DNA of 64,000 nt, from contig CM050451.1 of NCBI GenBank assembly GCA_027563935.2, positions 29,093,565 to 29,157,564 of the forward strand, written 5' to 3'. Of this stretch, positions 1 through 10,001 are shown piece after piece (position 1 is the first letter of the stretch; every line of letters starts with the position of its first letter). The position numbers and the translations under genes are program-made. This DNA comes from Costus lasius. Lineage: Eukaryota; Streptophyta; Magnoliopsida; Zingiberales; Costaceae. A model generated the notes under the pieces. It saw nothing but the letters and a program-made list of their open reading frames with translations, did no database searches and was not told the DNA's origin.

Positions 1-234
1 TTTTGTATCATTTTAAATATCTTTTCATGCTAAATTGAGGATCTTTTACTTGTTTTTATGCTGAATTCATTAAATATTGCAAAGTCTACTTCTATTTTGG
101 TTTTTCATGATTTTCAGGTAAAAAGGCGCTATTTTGAGGCGTTTTCAAGCAAAATCGAAGACATAGAAGAGTTACCATCATCAAGAGGAGATCACATGAC
201 AAATTTCACGCAAAACGGAGCAACAAACCAAAAT

Positions 235-965
235 ACGGCAGGGTCGTAATCTATATTACGGTACCGTATTTTCGTACGCTACCGTAATATACAGCACCTG
301 CCGTAATTTGGGGAGTTTTCCAAACAGAAGGTTTTCACGATTTTACGGCACCGCCGTAAGAAATTACACTGCCGTAATTGGAAGCGCTTCAGAATAGAGA
401 CACTTGCCGAAATTACGGCACTACTGTAAACTATTTCATAGTGCCGTATTTTCTAGATACTTCAGACTAGAAAACTCGACCGATTTTATGGCACGGATGA
501 GAAGCATTTTACGGGCCATAATTTTGATCCAGAACACGCAGAATGAAAATACGGCACTGCTGTAAAATATAACACGGCCGTAATTTCCAGTCAAAAACGC
601 GAGTTTTCCGCGGCCAAATCTTGCGCGGGCCATAACTTTTGATCCAGAGCTCCAAATTTAGATCCAAAAGTTGATACAGACTCGTCTTTAAGAGGAGAAG
701 GCACATGCACTGAAAAGGATAATTTTTATCAAGTATCGATGGAGAAATCGACAGAGAGGCATCTAGGCTTTGGCCTCATGCTGAGAGGCGTAGAGGGCAC
801 CTCATGCCTTAATTTTCATGCAAAAGCTTCGCCTGGTGGAGGGAAAGATACCACAGAAGTTTCAGATCAAAAGGATTTCAGGTGGAGGAGAAATCAACGA
901 AACAGCTGTGACAACACTGTTCATCACGGAAAATACGGCTGCAATTTATATTACAGCCGTGTTGT
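235..965 (+). repeat. Degenerate palindrome array (TACGG...CCGTA) in LTR
   Basis: Units are built from half-sites (A)TTACGG and CCGTAA(T) in inverted orientation, two inverted pairs per unit. Clear examples are at about 262-275 (TTACGGTACCGTA), 352-368 (TTACGGCACCGCCGTAA), 411-455 and 553-583. The text between units is poorly conserved. The same motif recurs at 2461-2800, 4475-4666 and 41230-41925. It reads the same on both strands and will form hairpins or cruciforms. Confidence 0.7.
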
Positions 966-1363
966 GGAGTTGTTTTCTTCTTCTTCTTCAATTTCTTCCA
1001 CTTTGAAACTATGGTTGATTGTATTTCTTTCTCCATGCAAGCTTAAACATATTTTGGGACATGGGGTGTAATCCCTTTGATTTCTAATGATTAGATACTT
1101 TTTATTTCATCAAGATAATTTTGCCACGATAATTTTACTTATGTGAATGTCTTATCTTTGATTCTCCATAGATTGATGTTATTATTAGAGTTCTCGCAAT
1201 AAGGACCGAAAGGTGACTTGCTTGAGAACTTGGAACCCTAGAATTGCATGTTAGGAGCTTTCCGTAAGAAATTAGGTTTGTTCTTAATTATTTGATTTTA
1301 GTGATCTTATTGCCATGATTTAATAATATGAATCTAGGATATAGTCGAGTTGTCAAACGTGGA

Positions 1364-1606
1364 GATCTTGCATGGAAGTGAGGATCGGAATGTTGGAGAA
1401 CCTTAAGTAGAACTTGTGTTGAGTCTCGGATGCACGAAAGTGATCCTCGAGATTCCGCTTGAGACAATCAACTTAGAACTCGGATGCACGAAAGTGATCT
1501 TTGAGTTCTTTGATTGATGATTTACTTATCTTTAGCGTTGGGATAGATCTTGCGCGAAAGCGAGGATTGATCCCTACATGATTGTCTGCACGAAAGTGAG
1601 ATGATC
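1364..1606 (+). other. Array of five GNRA-tetraloop hairpins in LTR
   Basis: Hairpins lie at 1364-1386 (GATC/GATC outer stem, CAT/GTG inner stem, GGAA loop), 1428-1446 and 1482-1500 (GGAT/ATCC or ATCT, bulged G, CAC/GTG, GAAA loop), 1540-1574 (GGGAT/ATCCC, GATC/GATT, CGC/GCG, GAAA loop) and 1580-1606 (GAT/ATC, TCT/AGA, CAC/GTG, GAAA loop). The inner stem changes from CAC/GTG to CGC/GCG while the loop stays GNRA. The G2 LTR keeps three or four of them at 40636-40846. The position near the LTR 3' end suggests they lie in transcribed R/U5, which is inference. Confidence 0.65.
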
Positions 1607-1876
1607 CCTTTATGAAGTAAATTAAGTCTTTATCATGATAAAATTAGTTTGACGACCTTTTATTTATGTCTAGTCATTGAAATTAAGGTGGATGAAACCC
1701 TAGTCCCAGTTTTCTCTCTGTGATTATCTCTTTAGCATATTCTTTGCATAGTTATTTCTATCATATTCGGCTTGCTTAGCTAGTGAGAAAATATCTATTT
1801 GGTACTTAACAATAAGGTCTTTGTGGTTCGATATCTTTCTTTATTACTTCGAGTATTCGTGCACTTGCGGATCACA

Positions 1877-2460
1877 ATAGGAGGATCTAGCTAGGGCCTT
1901 CCCTTACCTTCTTGGAAATATGGATTTTGTTCTTGGTGCCATCTCAAAGTAACAAGATGCAAACTACATGTTCAAGGTACCATATAACAATATAATGATT
2001 CAATCTCAGCAATGTTTACAGACAATGTTAGTTAAATCATAGCTCAAACTCTAGAAATTTTCATCGAAAACATAACAGTGGAAATCTAGGTGGAAAACAG
2101 GGTGGAAAATATGCGTGTGGGCTCAATCTTGCTCAATACATTCCACAAATCATTCGAAAAATTACAGAATTGAACTAGGAATCGTCGCCTATCCTCTAAG
2201 AATCAAATGCAAATAAAAATCTCTCAAAACGAATTAGAAACAAGGAAGAACGAGTGAAAAGGGCGAAAATCGTGTAAACTCGCCAAAGTTGAAAAATCGG
2301 CGAACAGAGTACCCAATCGTCGGCAATAACAAGATTGGAAGAGTTGCCGGCATGCTCTGGTGGTCGGAGAAGGTTGGAGGTGTGAAGTCGGCGAAAAAAA
2401 TGAGTGAGAACGAGCGTGAAACACTAAAATATAGCCTAGCAAACCTTAAAAACGGCATAG
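1877..2460. other. Unassigned stretch between LTR and palindrome array
   Basis: No coding sequence or repeat boundary is recognised. It does not match the leader of the G2 element after its LTR. About 2230-2440 looks like a C-rich noncoding leader on the minus strand, but the short open frames there do not resemble a protein I know. It may be internal noncoding sequence of G1. Confidence 0.3.
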
Positions 2461-2800
2461 GAATCGCGTGCCAGAATTATAATTACAGCTGTGTAATGTC
2501 TTACGACAGTGCCGTAAAAATTAGGAATCTCTCGGGTGAAAAGTTGCTCGAAAATACAGTACTGTGTAAAAGTTTATGGTACCACCGTAAAATCATGACA
2601 GTCCTCGGCTCAAAAATGATTCAAAAATATGGTACTGTGTAAAAGTTTACGGTACTGCCGTAAAATCAACCAATGATTTTTTTTTTCAAAAATTGAAAAC
2701 CCAAAAATTACGCCCGTAAAATATATTACGGTACTACCGTAATTTTGGTGTAAATTTCAGAAACTCTCGTCAGAAATCTCACAAAAATACGGCCCATGTA
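2461..2800. repeat. Palindrome array, left half
   Basis: This is the same motif family as in the Athila-like LTR. Examples are TTACGACAGTGCCGTAA at about 2502-2518, the pair around 2625-2667, and TTACGGTACTACCGTAA at about 2727-2743. Units recur about every 70 bp, separated by text such as CTCTCGGGTGAAAA. The array breaks off at 2800 inside a unit and resumes at about 4475, so it was one array before the 2801-4474 unit was inserted. Confidence 0.65.
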
Positions 2801-4474
2801 TGATGAGGGCAGAGACCACAGGCCAAGAAGGTACAAATGGAGTTTACGAGTGCCATAGACAAAGGCTCAGAGGCTCACGAATAAGGTAGCAAGCTCAATT
2901 ATAAAGCTAGCTAAATAATGGAAGAATTCCCTCAACCTCTTCAAGTGTGGCTCAAGACATTCAAGAATAAGTTGCCGCATACTCAATAATTCCTCAAATC
3001 AGCCAACCCAGCCATGGCCATTTACGCATAACTCCAAATCAGCAATATGGGATCTCCTCCAACGTTCATCAAGGGATAAAACTTCCCCAACCGAGCAAAT
3101 CTCCAATGTGTGAACCTAAGAATGGAAAGAACAACGTCTCCTTGCAGCTCAAGAAAGGAAACGTCAACGTTCCCCTGCAACAACTCTAAATTTCTAGTTA
3201 TATATGTATCGCATGAACATTGTAATTAGCAGAATGTTTTGAATGAATTTGGAAATGGTTCTTCTTCCTCTTTATCAGATTTCTTCCTCCCCTCTTCTCT
3301 AGGCGCTTGCATCACCATTCCTCCTCTCCTTTCACCTCCAATCTCCTCTACAACCTCAAACTCTCTCTGCTTCGCTGCAAACACCCGCACACGTCAATCT
3401 TCAACCCAGAATTTCTGAAATTTGGTGACCTCGCCGCCGACGATCCACTGGCCGGATCTCCACGAGACTTCGGCCATCACCTCACCTTCCCCTCAAGAAC
3501 CCTCAGCCACCGGCATCCATCCATCCACCGCCTGGATGGCCGGAATCGAAACACCGACCAGAACCCCTGTTTCCGCCCTACTCACGACCTAGTTCCGCCC
3601 TTTCGCAACGTGCACCTCTGACCGGCCGCCAATCGACCCGAAACTCCGGCCACGTCTTCTCCTCTACCACAAGAACCCCCAATTGTAGCAGGTTCAGCGC
3701 TCGTGTCTTCTACGACGTCCGGCGACTTCCCTTGCTCCGTTTGCAACTTCCCCTGCTTTCGCCCAAGTCCGCTGTCTTAAGGATTTACCTTGCTCTGACT
3801 TCACCTTCGACCAGCCACCATCCGTCTCCAAACTTCGGCCACCCCTTCGCCGTCACCATAAGCACCTATAGACGTAACAGGTCCGGCGATCGTGCACCAC
3901 CGGACGAACGCCGACGATCCCTGTTCTTGATGCAACTCCCCCTGTTTCTAGATCTCTCAGCATCCTGTGTTCTATTTTGTTCAAATCTAATCTGGTTATC
4001 CTTCTTCTTGCAGGTATTTTAAGCATTCGGTGGAGCAAAAGTTTATAAAGTTTGCACGAGTAGGAAGCGCAAATCTTGTTCTATCATTTGGACTAGATGA
4101 GCCAAACCGAGATTCAACAGAATATCCTAGGCAGCCAGACAACTTTTGATGAATGATACATTTTCTGCAATTGTTTCATATGACTAATCTGATTAATCCT
4201 CTTTGCACAGGTATTAAGGGTGCATAGCTATGCTAGAACCCCTGACCCTTGACATGATTATTAAGAATACATCATGTTCTACATCTTTGTTTAGTCGGCT
4301 CAATTTTTTGAAATGTGGATTTTTTCCATAGGGTATATCAACTTTTCCTAAATGATTATTTTTATTGCCCTGGAAATCTGCTGTTTTCTGAACTTTGAAG
4401 TTTTTTTTGTGAAAATACAAGATTAATAATTGATCTCAATTTAGTACATTTGCCACACGTGTCTTCACCCTACA
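2801..4474 (+). mobile_element. Probable solo LTR of an unassigned LTR retrotransposon
   Basis: It begins TGATGAGGGCAG and ends CACCCTACA, so it has TG..CA ends. It sits exactly inside a palindrome unit whose two halves remain on either side (ending about 2800, resuming about 4475). No clean 5-bp duplication is visible (ATGTA on the left, TAAGT on the right), so the ends could be off by a few bases or the duplication has decayed. The interior is pyrimidine-rich from about 3240 to 3980, typical of an LTR-to-leader transcript. The short open frame at 3307-3621 is compositional and resembles no protein I know. Confidence 0.5.
3987..4219 (+). repeat. Diverged duplicate with 3'-splice-site-like ends
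   Basis: Segments 3987-4023 and 4183-4219 are similar: CTAATCTG, then a T-rich tract, then (T)GCA(C)AGGTATT...AAGG. Each looks like a plant intron 3' end (pyrimidine tract plus CAG). The stretch after the first, 4015-4149, is an open run of 44 codons ending in TGA. This could be a captured exon or a duplication inside the LTR; I favour the duplication. Confidence 0.3.
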
Positions 4475-4666
4475 TAAGTGTAAAACCTTACGGTAGTGCC
4501 GTAAAATCAGTAATGCTCTCGGGAAGATTTTGGCCACAAAATACGATACCGTGTTAAAACTTACGGCAATACCGTAATATCGTCACAACTCTCTGGTCGA
4601 AAATGGACGAAAATTACGGTGCCGTAATATATATTACGGCAGTGCCGTAATTTGCACCAAATCTTG
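4475..4666. repeat. Palindrome array, right half
   Basis: It holds three units: TTACGGTAGTGCCGTAA at about 4489-4505, an imperfect unit at about 4540-4582, and ATTACGGTGCCGTAAT followed by ATTACGGCAGTGCCGTAAT at about 4614-4651. It lies 110 bp beyond the G1 stop codon, so in G1 the array is in the 3' noncoding or LTR region. The left half is at 2461-2800. Confidence 0.65.
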
Positions 4667-4743
4667 TTTTACCAACAAAAATAAAAGAAAAGTTAGTTCT
4701 AAGTAAAAAGCTAAAATGAAAGAAAATAAATAAAGGTTAGAAA

Positions 4744-4761
4744 GCTTGGGTTGCCTTCCAA
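4744..4761 (-). other. Hairpin just after the G1 stop codon
   Basis: The RNA sense strand reads CTTGGAAGGCAACCCAAG, a 5-6 bp stem (one mismatch) around a loop, about 20 nt downstream of the Gag-PR stop. The same element, with a perfect CTTGGG/CCCAAG stem, follows the G2 integrase stop at 26254-26271. The flanking GCGCTTCTTGG text is shared too, so the two elements have homologous 3' untranslated regions. Confidence 0.55.
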
Positions 4762-4782
4762 GAAGCGCTAATTTAAAGGTCA

Positions 4783-5936
4783 TCAGCTTGACCCTTTTGC
4801 ACTCGGATTTGATCGTGAATTCCCCAATTGCCTCTTTGATCTTTCTTTAGGTTGGGTATCAACTTGAATCACATAAGGCTCAATCTTGAAACAGTGTCCA
4901 ATTTTGCTCAAGATCCTCTTTCCCTTATCGATCAACTTAGATCCTCTGCTTCTTCTCCTTCTCTTCTTCTTCTTCTCGAAAATTTCGTCTCTCCTTTCCT
5001 GTAATCCTTTGTCAACATCCTCAGAAAAATTATTAGTTTCAAAATTTGGGGTCTCATCAAATAAACTATGAATATTATAAATTTCATCACTAACTATGTC
5101 AACACTACAACATGTTCTAGAGTATGACAGTTTATTCAAGGAATCGGTAAGATCAAACTCAATAGTATTCCCACAAATATCAAAAGTAATTTCCCCCTTT
5201 TTCACATCTATGTGTGCTCCAGTAGTGGCTAACGGTGGTCTACCAAAAATTATGAGATTTTTATGGTTTTCCTCCATGTCTAAAACTACAAAATCTGCAC
5301 GAATAAAAAATTCTCCTACCTTGACTAGAACATTCTCTAATATACCTACAGGATACTTTACCGATGAATCAGCAAGCAGTAAAGATATGGATGTAGGTTT
5401 GAGCTCTCCAATGGCCAGGTTCCTGCAAATAGATAGAGGCATTAGACTCAAGCTGGCACCTAAATCACATAAGGCTCGGTCAAAAGCCATAGTGCCAATA
5501 GAACAAGGTATAGAAAAGCTACCTGGATCCTTCAGTTTTGGTGGCAATTTGTTTTGTATAATGACACTACAATCCTCAGTTAAAATTACAGTGCACGTAC
5601 CATAATCATCTAATTTTCTCTTATTAGACAATATCTCTTTCAAAAATTTTGCATAAGATGACATTTGAGAAATAGCTTCAGTAAATGGAATGTTAATGTA
5701 AAGCTTTTTCAAAATTTCAAGAAATTTGCCAAATTGTTTGTCTAACTTATTTTGAACTAACCTTTGTGAAAAAGGTATTGGTGGCCTATAGGGTGGAGGT
5801 AAACTAGATTTAGAATTATCTTCCTTACATGGTATATCCCCTTTTGGTTCATCACCTTTTTGAGGTGGCAAAATAGTTTGGGTTTGTTCATGTTCAGAGG
5901 ATTTTTCTAATTTTAACTTATCATCATGATCATCAA
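4783..5936 (-). CDS. Athila-like Gag-protease, C-terminal part (G1); lacks RT and integrase
   Basis: This is the second part of one reading frame begun at 26132-25838 and split by element A. In coding order it has a proline-rich linker with PPPYRPPIPF (shared with G2), a helical stretch (KLDKQFGKFLEILKKL), then an aspartic protease domain with the catalytic DLGAS motif and the LIIFGRPPL strand typical of the fold. In an autonomous Athila element RT would follow. Here the frame runs about 90 residues further through a very basic patch (KKKKRRRRSRGSK) and stops, and the sequence after the stop matches the 3' UTR that follows integrase in G2. RT, RNase H and integrase therefore look cleanly deleted. 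No internal stop was seen. The product, if made, would be a Gag-PR protein for a non-autonomous element. Confidence 0.75.
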
Positions 5937-7577
5937 TGTTGGGGTATGCCCTTAAGGCTAATGTTTGAGGCCTTGGGTTATTTTCAGTATCATGTATAAA
6001 CTGTACATATATGTTTATAAAGGCAATTGTTGTTATTCAGATTGTTACATTATCTGCTGCGGTATGTATACTTCTGATTAATTTCTCTATGATGTTCAGC
6101 TTAGCTGACATTCAGTGTTGTCCTTAATCGAGATATCTTGGTGAACATGAGACAGCCTTGATATGATGGAGACTAATATGTGTTCTAATCTTATAGGATG
6201 CTTCGAGCATGGAATAAGATTTAGACACATAGGTGCATTGGATGTACTGGACTGACCCTACTTAGGATATTCAATTGTTTGTCACAATGTGAATAAATCC
6301 TTATAAGCAAGCAAGTGGTATATTCCCTCTGACTTGAGATCACTTGTGTTTCTAAGTGATGATTGGCATTGTCTTGAGGTAGTTCAATATCATTTGAAAG
6401 ATAATGGTTAAGGATTATCTTGGATAGTGGGCATGAGTCATGTTAGGACACTAGTGATAGATATAGGATTGCCTCTCCTAGTTGGAGTGTGATGTTCTAA
6501 AGGGGCCCCCTGGATGAGATGGTTGAGAAAGTGTATGGCCATACCCAGATGACTATGTTCATCTGATCTAACCATTCTCATCGTGTTGGAATTACAGGCT
6601 TGACAGGCTTGTCCAACGAGAACATCCAGTGGCAAAGGGAACATGTATACTGAGTGAATTGGATTCACACTTGTGCTATGGTTTGGGAGTAGTCTTGGAA
6701 GACTCTTTCCTTCATATCGGGAGACAGTGATGTGTTGCTAGATACCCCTCTCTGATCGTGATAACATAAGTTATCGTTACCGACATTGAAGGAAACCCTT
6801 AGGGTCGCATAATTTGATGATATGGCTTACTTATGTCAGATCGTGTGGACTGAATTGTTCTAGTTCAGTTTAAAGCAATTTAAACTCTGATCGGAAGTGA
6901 GATCTAGTCTGATCATGTTTGATTGATTAGGGCATGTGATCGGTAAGCTTCGATCGGGAGAATTGATGCTTGATCGAAGAGATCAAGAGGGTCAAGAGAT
7001 GTGTGGTTAGATCTTGAGCCATTTGGTTCAAAGAGATCATAACCAGAGCTGGTTCGATTTGGTCCTTGAACCAAATGGAATTGAACCGGTTCACTTAGTG
7101 AACGCATGGTTCAATTAAGAGACAAGTTTCGGTTGGTTAAATCGATGGCTTCATGGGGAGTTAAGTGCTTACTATTTTGGAAGGCATTTTTTTTTTGGAA
7201 AAACCTCCCACGTTTTCGAACGTAAGAACGCCGCTCGCCCCTTGTCCTCTTGCTCTCGTCTTTGGCTTGTCTTCACGCCAAGAGAGGGAGTTCGCCCAGC
7301 AAAGAAAGAGACATCTCTTCACACGACAATAGAAACCTTGGTGACTTGCTAGCACAAGGAGCGCAAGGAAGGAGGCCTGTCTCATCCTGTGTGTGATTCC
7401 TTTGGAGAAGAGGCATTTGCCCCTTTCTTCTTCCAAGCCGCTTCTCATGGCCATGGTAACATCCTCACTTGTTCTATTCAAGTTGTTAAAAGTTGATCAT
7501 ATGTTTAAGTCATTCGATTTTGGACCTAGTTAAGCAAGAAAACTTTTATATGCGTATGTGACCTAGGGTTACTTACA
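5937..7577 (+). repeat. 5' LTR of element A
   Basis: It starts TGTTGGGGTATGCCC and ends ACTTACA, and is followed by AT and the initiator-Met primer site. It holds the conserved 12-bp palindrome at 6533-6544. No convincing TATA box was assigned. Confidence 0.93.
6533..6544. promoter_or_regulatory. Conserved 12-bp palindrome GTATGGCCATAC in copia LTRs
   Basis: It is a perfect palindrome. The same 12 bases occur at 9379-9390, 16875-16886, 21280-21291, 24787-24798, 29710-29721, 36707-36718, 43523-43534, 50511-50522, 57075-57086 and 63893-63904, that is, in every well-preserved copia LTR here, of both families. A decayed copy (GTATAACTATAC) is at 55860-55871 in LTR I. Measured from the LTR 5' end it lies at about 596 (A), 591 (B), 571 (E), 574 (F) and 568 (H). 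The constant place in otherwise diverged U3 sequence suggests a dimeric transcription-factor site; that role is inference. Confidence 0.7.
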
Positions 7578-7579
7578 AT

Positions 7580-7591
7580 TGGTATCAGAGC
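7580..7591 (+). other. Primer binding site of A (initiator tRNA-Met)
   Basis: TGGTATCAGAGC starts 2 nt after the LTR end and is complementary to the 3' end of plant initiator Met-tRNA, the usual copia primer. Confidence 0.92.
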
Positions 7592-8303
7592 ATGGTTTTG
7601 GCTTGATACATATGATTGCTATCTTGTGATCCATGTTTGTTTTCTGATTTGGTATGATCTATTAGATGCGCATCCTCTTGTTATCATGCGAAAATACATG
7701 TCAAATGTTAGATGTATTTTGTTAACATTTAAGCTTGCGCAAGTGATGTTTGTTTGCACTTTTCATCAAAACTTATCATCATGCGCGATCCTCACTAGAT
7801 CTATCTAAGTGCCTGCTTCAAATACTTAGATGGGTTAATAGGGTTGAAGTCGTTAGTCAAGTCTGGACCCAATAGCCTAATCAGACCATCTGACAGCCTA
7901 GATGGGTCGGCCGGATAGCACCTGTGCGCAAGCTATACAGGTGGCTATAGGTCGACTGCAGAAGGGCGTGTAGCGATGTCTGATTGAGGCGCCTTGTGAA
8001 CGATCATGATTAAGGCCCGGGGTCACACCCGCTTGCCAGAAATCATGTGGGACGTTCAGCCCTTAAGGCATGCATAGTTGACCATCAGGTCGACGCAAGT
8101 CAGTTATGACTGGGTGCATGCAAGGGCAGTGGGTCTGACTTGGTCTGATGAGTGGATGCCTGTTAATGGACCGTTGTAAGGTAGTAGGGCACATAAGGAA
8201 ATAAAATTGATGCCATGGGTTTTTCAAAAGAAATTTTATTTCTGTTTGGATCACATGTATGCATGTTTAACATGTTGATTGGGTGTTTATTTATTCTTAT
8301 GTG
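7592..8303 (+). other. Leader of element A, first part
   Basis: This is untranslated leader between primer site and gag, interrupted at 8303 by element B and resuming at 17483. It matches parts of the B leader (for example the block around 7870-7925 against 15300-15345). The short frame at 7626-7808 is not conserved in B and is not called as a gene. Confidence 0.7.
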
Positions 8304-9981
8304 TGAAGGAACCCCTAATAAAGGGGGGGGGGAAACCCTATACATGCGCATCTAGCATGCAATGCGGAAAAAGGGCTTCTAAAGATCGCATATGAACTAT
8401 ATAATCAACTTAAACCAACTTAAGATCATGATATGATCTTACCATTGCCATGGATGGAAGGCGGCTTGGAAGAAGAAAACAAGGTTGATCTCCTCCAAAA
8501 GGTGCGCACACAAGAAGACAAAGACTACTCCCTTCTCAACTTTGTGCTAGCAAAAGCTTCAAGGGGTCTTATCGCATGAAGGAGATGATGAACTCTTGGC
8601 CGATCTTTCTTCTCGTCACTTTCACCACACAAGAAAGTGTGTGTCGTCGAGAGCAAGATGATGGAGAGGAGCGTTAGCCAAACTTGTGATCGAATGTGGA
8701 GACATTCATCACAATTGTCAAACCGAAATGCCATAAATGGCAAGTCATCAAAGCTTGCGTTATGCGTTCACATGAAGTGAACCAAACGCATAGCTCTCCT
8801 CTCAAATGAACCAAGCGCTCACATGTGAGCCGGTTCAATTCAATTGGTCCAATGACCAAACCAAATCAGCCCAATAATCGGTTCAGACCAAATTAAACCC
8901 TAAGGTTCAAAATCTGACCGTTCATCCTTTTAATGCTCTTGATCTCTTCGATCTAGCATCCACACTCTCGATCTAAGCTTACCGATCTCAAGCCCTAATC
9001 AATCAAACATGATCAGACTGGATCTCACTTACAATCAGAGTTTAATCTCCTTTAAACTGAACTCGAACAATTCAGTCCACACGATCTGACTTAAGTAGCC
9101 ATATCATCAAATTGTGCGACCCTAAGGGTTTCCTTTAAATGTCGGTAACGATAACTTACGTTATCACGATCAGCGAGGGGTATCTAGCAACACATCACTG
9201 TCTCCCGATATAAAGGAAAGAGTCTTCCAAGACTCCACCCAACCACAGCATAAGTGTGAATCAACTCACTAGGCATGCATGATTCCTTTGCCACTGGATG
9301 TTCTTATTGGACAAGCATGTCAAGCCTGTAACTCCAATACGATGAGCATGATTAGATCAGATGCACATAGTCATCTGGGTATGGCCATACACTTCCTCAA
9401 TCATCTCATATAGGGGGGCCCTTTAGAACATCACACTCCTTAAACAAGGAGACGGCAATCCTTTATCTATCACAAGTGCCCTAACCTGACTCAAGCTCAC
9501 CATCCAAGATAGTCTATAATCATTATGTTTCAAATGATATTGAACTACCTCAAAACAATGACAATCATCATTTAGAAACATAAGTGATCTCAAGTCAAAG
9601 GACATGTGCCACTTAGTGCTTACAAGGATCATTCACATTGTGACAAGCAATGGAATATCCGAGTAGGGTCTGTCCAGTACATCCAATGTACCCATGAGTC
9701 TACATCTTATTCCATGCTCGAAGCATCCTATAAGATTAGCACTCATATCAGTCTCAATCATATCAAGGCTGTCTCATGTTCACCAAGATATCTCGACTAA
9801 GGACATATAGCCTGTCAGCCTAGCTGAACAGCTTTGAGACATTATTCAGAAGTACACTTATTACAGCAGACAAGGTAACAACCTGAATAATAACCATGCC
9901 TTTATAAACTTAAGAGTTTATTACATGATACTTATACAATCCCAAGGCCTCAAACATTAGCCTTAAGGGCATACCCCAACA
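8304..9981 (-). repeat. 3' LTR of element B
   Basis: It reads TGTTGGGG...CCTTCA on the minus strand and carries a run of ten G/C at about 8322-8331. It is identical to the other LTR except for one base found by eye. Confidence 0.95.
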
Positions 9982-9998
9982 ATCTCCCACTTGCACTT
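9982..9998 (-). other. Polypurine tract of element B
   Basis: On the minus strand AAGTGCAAGTGGGAGAT lies directly before the TG of the 3' LTR. The same tract precedes the 3' LTR of A (about 24175-24190), and similar ones occur in E and F. Confidence 0.85.
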
Positions 9999-10001
9999 AA
10001 T

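Larger units (their letters stand above)
1..1876 (+). repeat. Athila-like Ty3/gypsy LTR, left end outside window
   Basis: This stretch is collinear with the G2 5' LTR at 40319-42188 read on the opposite strand. Both share an early TTTTCATGATTTTCAGG-like block, the palindrome array, a block reading GGAACCCTAGAATTGCATG, the GNRA hairpin array, and an end reading CACTTGCGG(A)TCACA. The first tens of bases of the LTR are missing. The right end is placed at the CA at 1876. No primer site follows it, so this is a 3' LTR or a solo LTR of a + strand element. The flanking duplication cannot be tested because the left end is not in the window. Confidence 0.75.

Noticed and set aside
974..1002. TTC-rich microsatellite
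   Set aside because: Too short and imperfect to be more than local pyrimidine bias in the LTR.
2224..2642. Open frames on both strands beside the palindrome array
   Set aside because: Short, overlapping on opposite strands, partly built from palindrome units; no support as genes.
3307..3621. Pro/Ser/His-rich open frame resembling a plant gene 5' end
   Set aside because: Composition follows the pyrimidine-rich tract, no homologous frame elsewhere in the window, no recognisable domain.
7161..7481. Minus-strand frame of 106 codons in the 5' LTR of A
   Set aside because: It lies wholly in the LTR and is broken in the 3' LTR copy, so it is not maintained.
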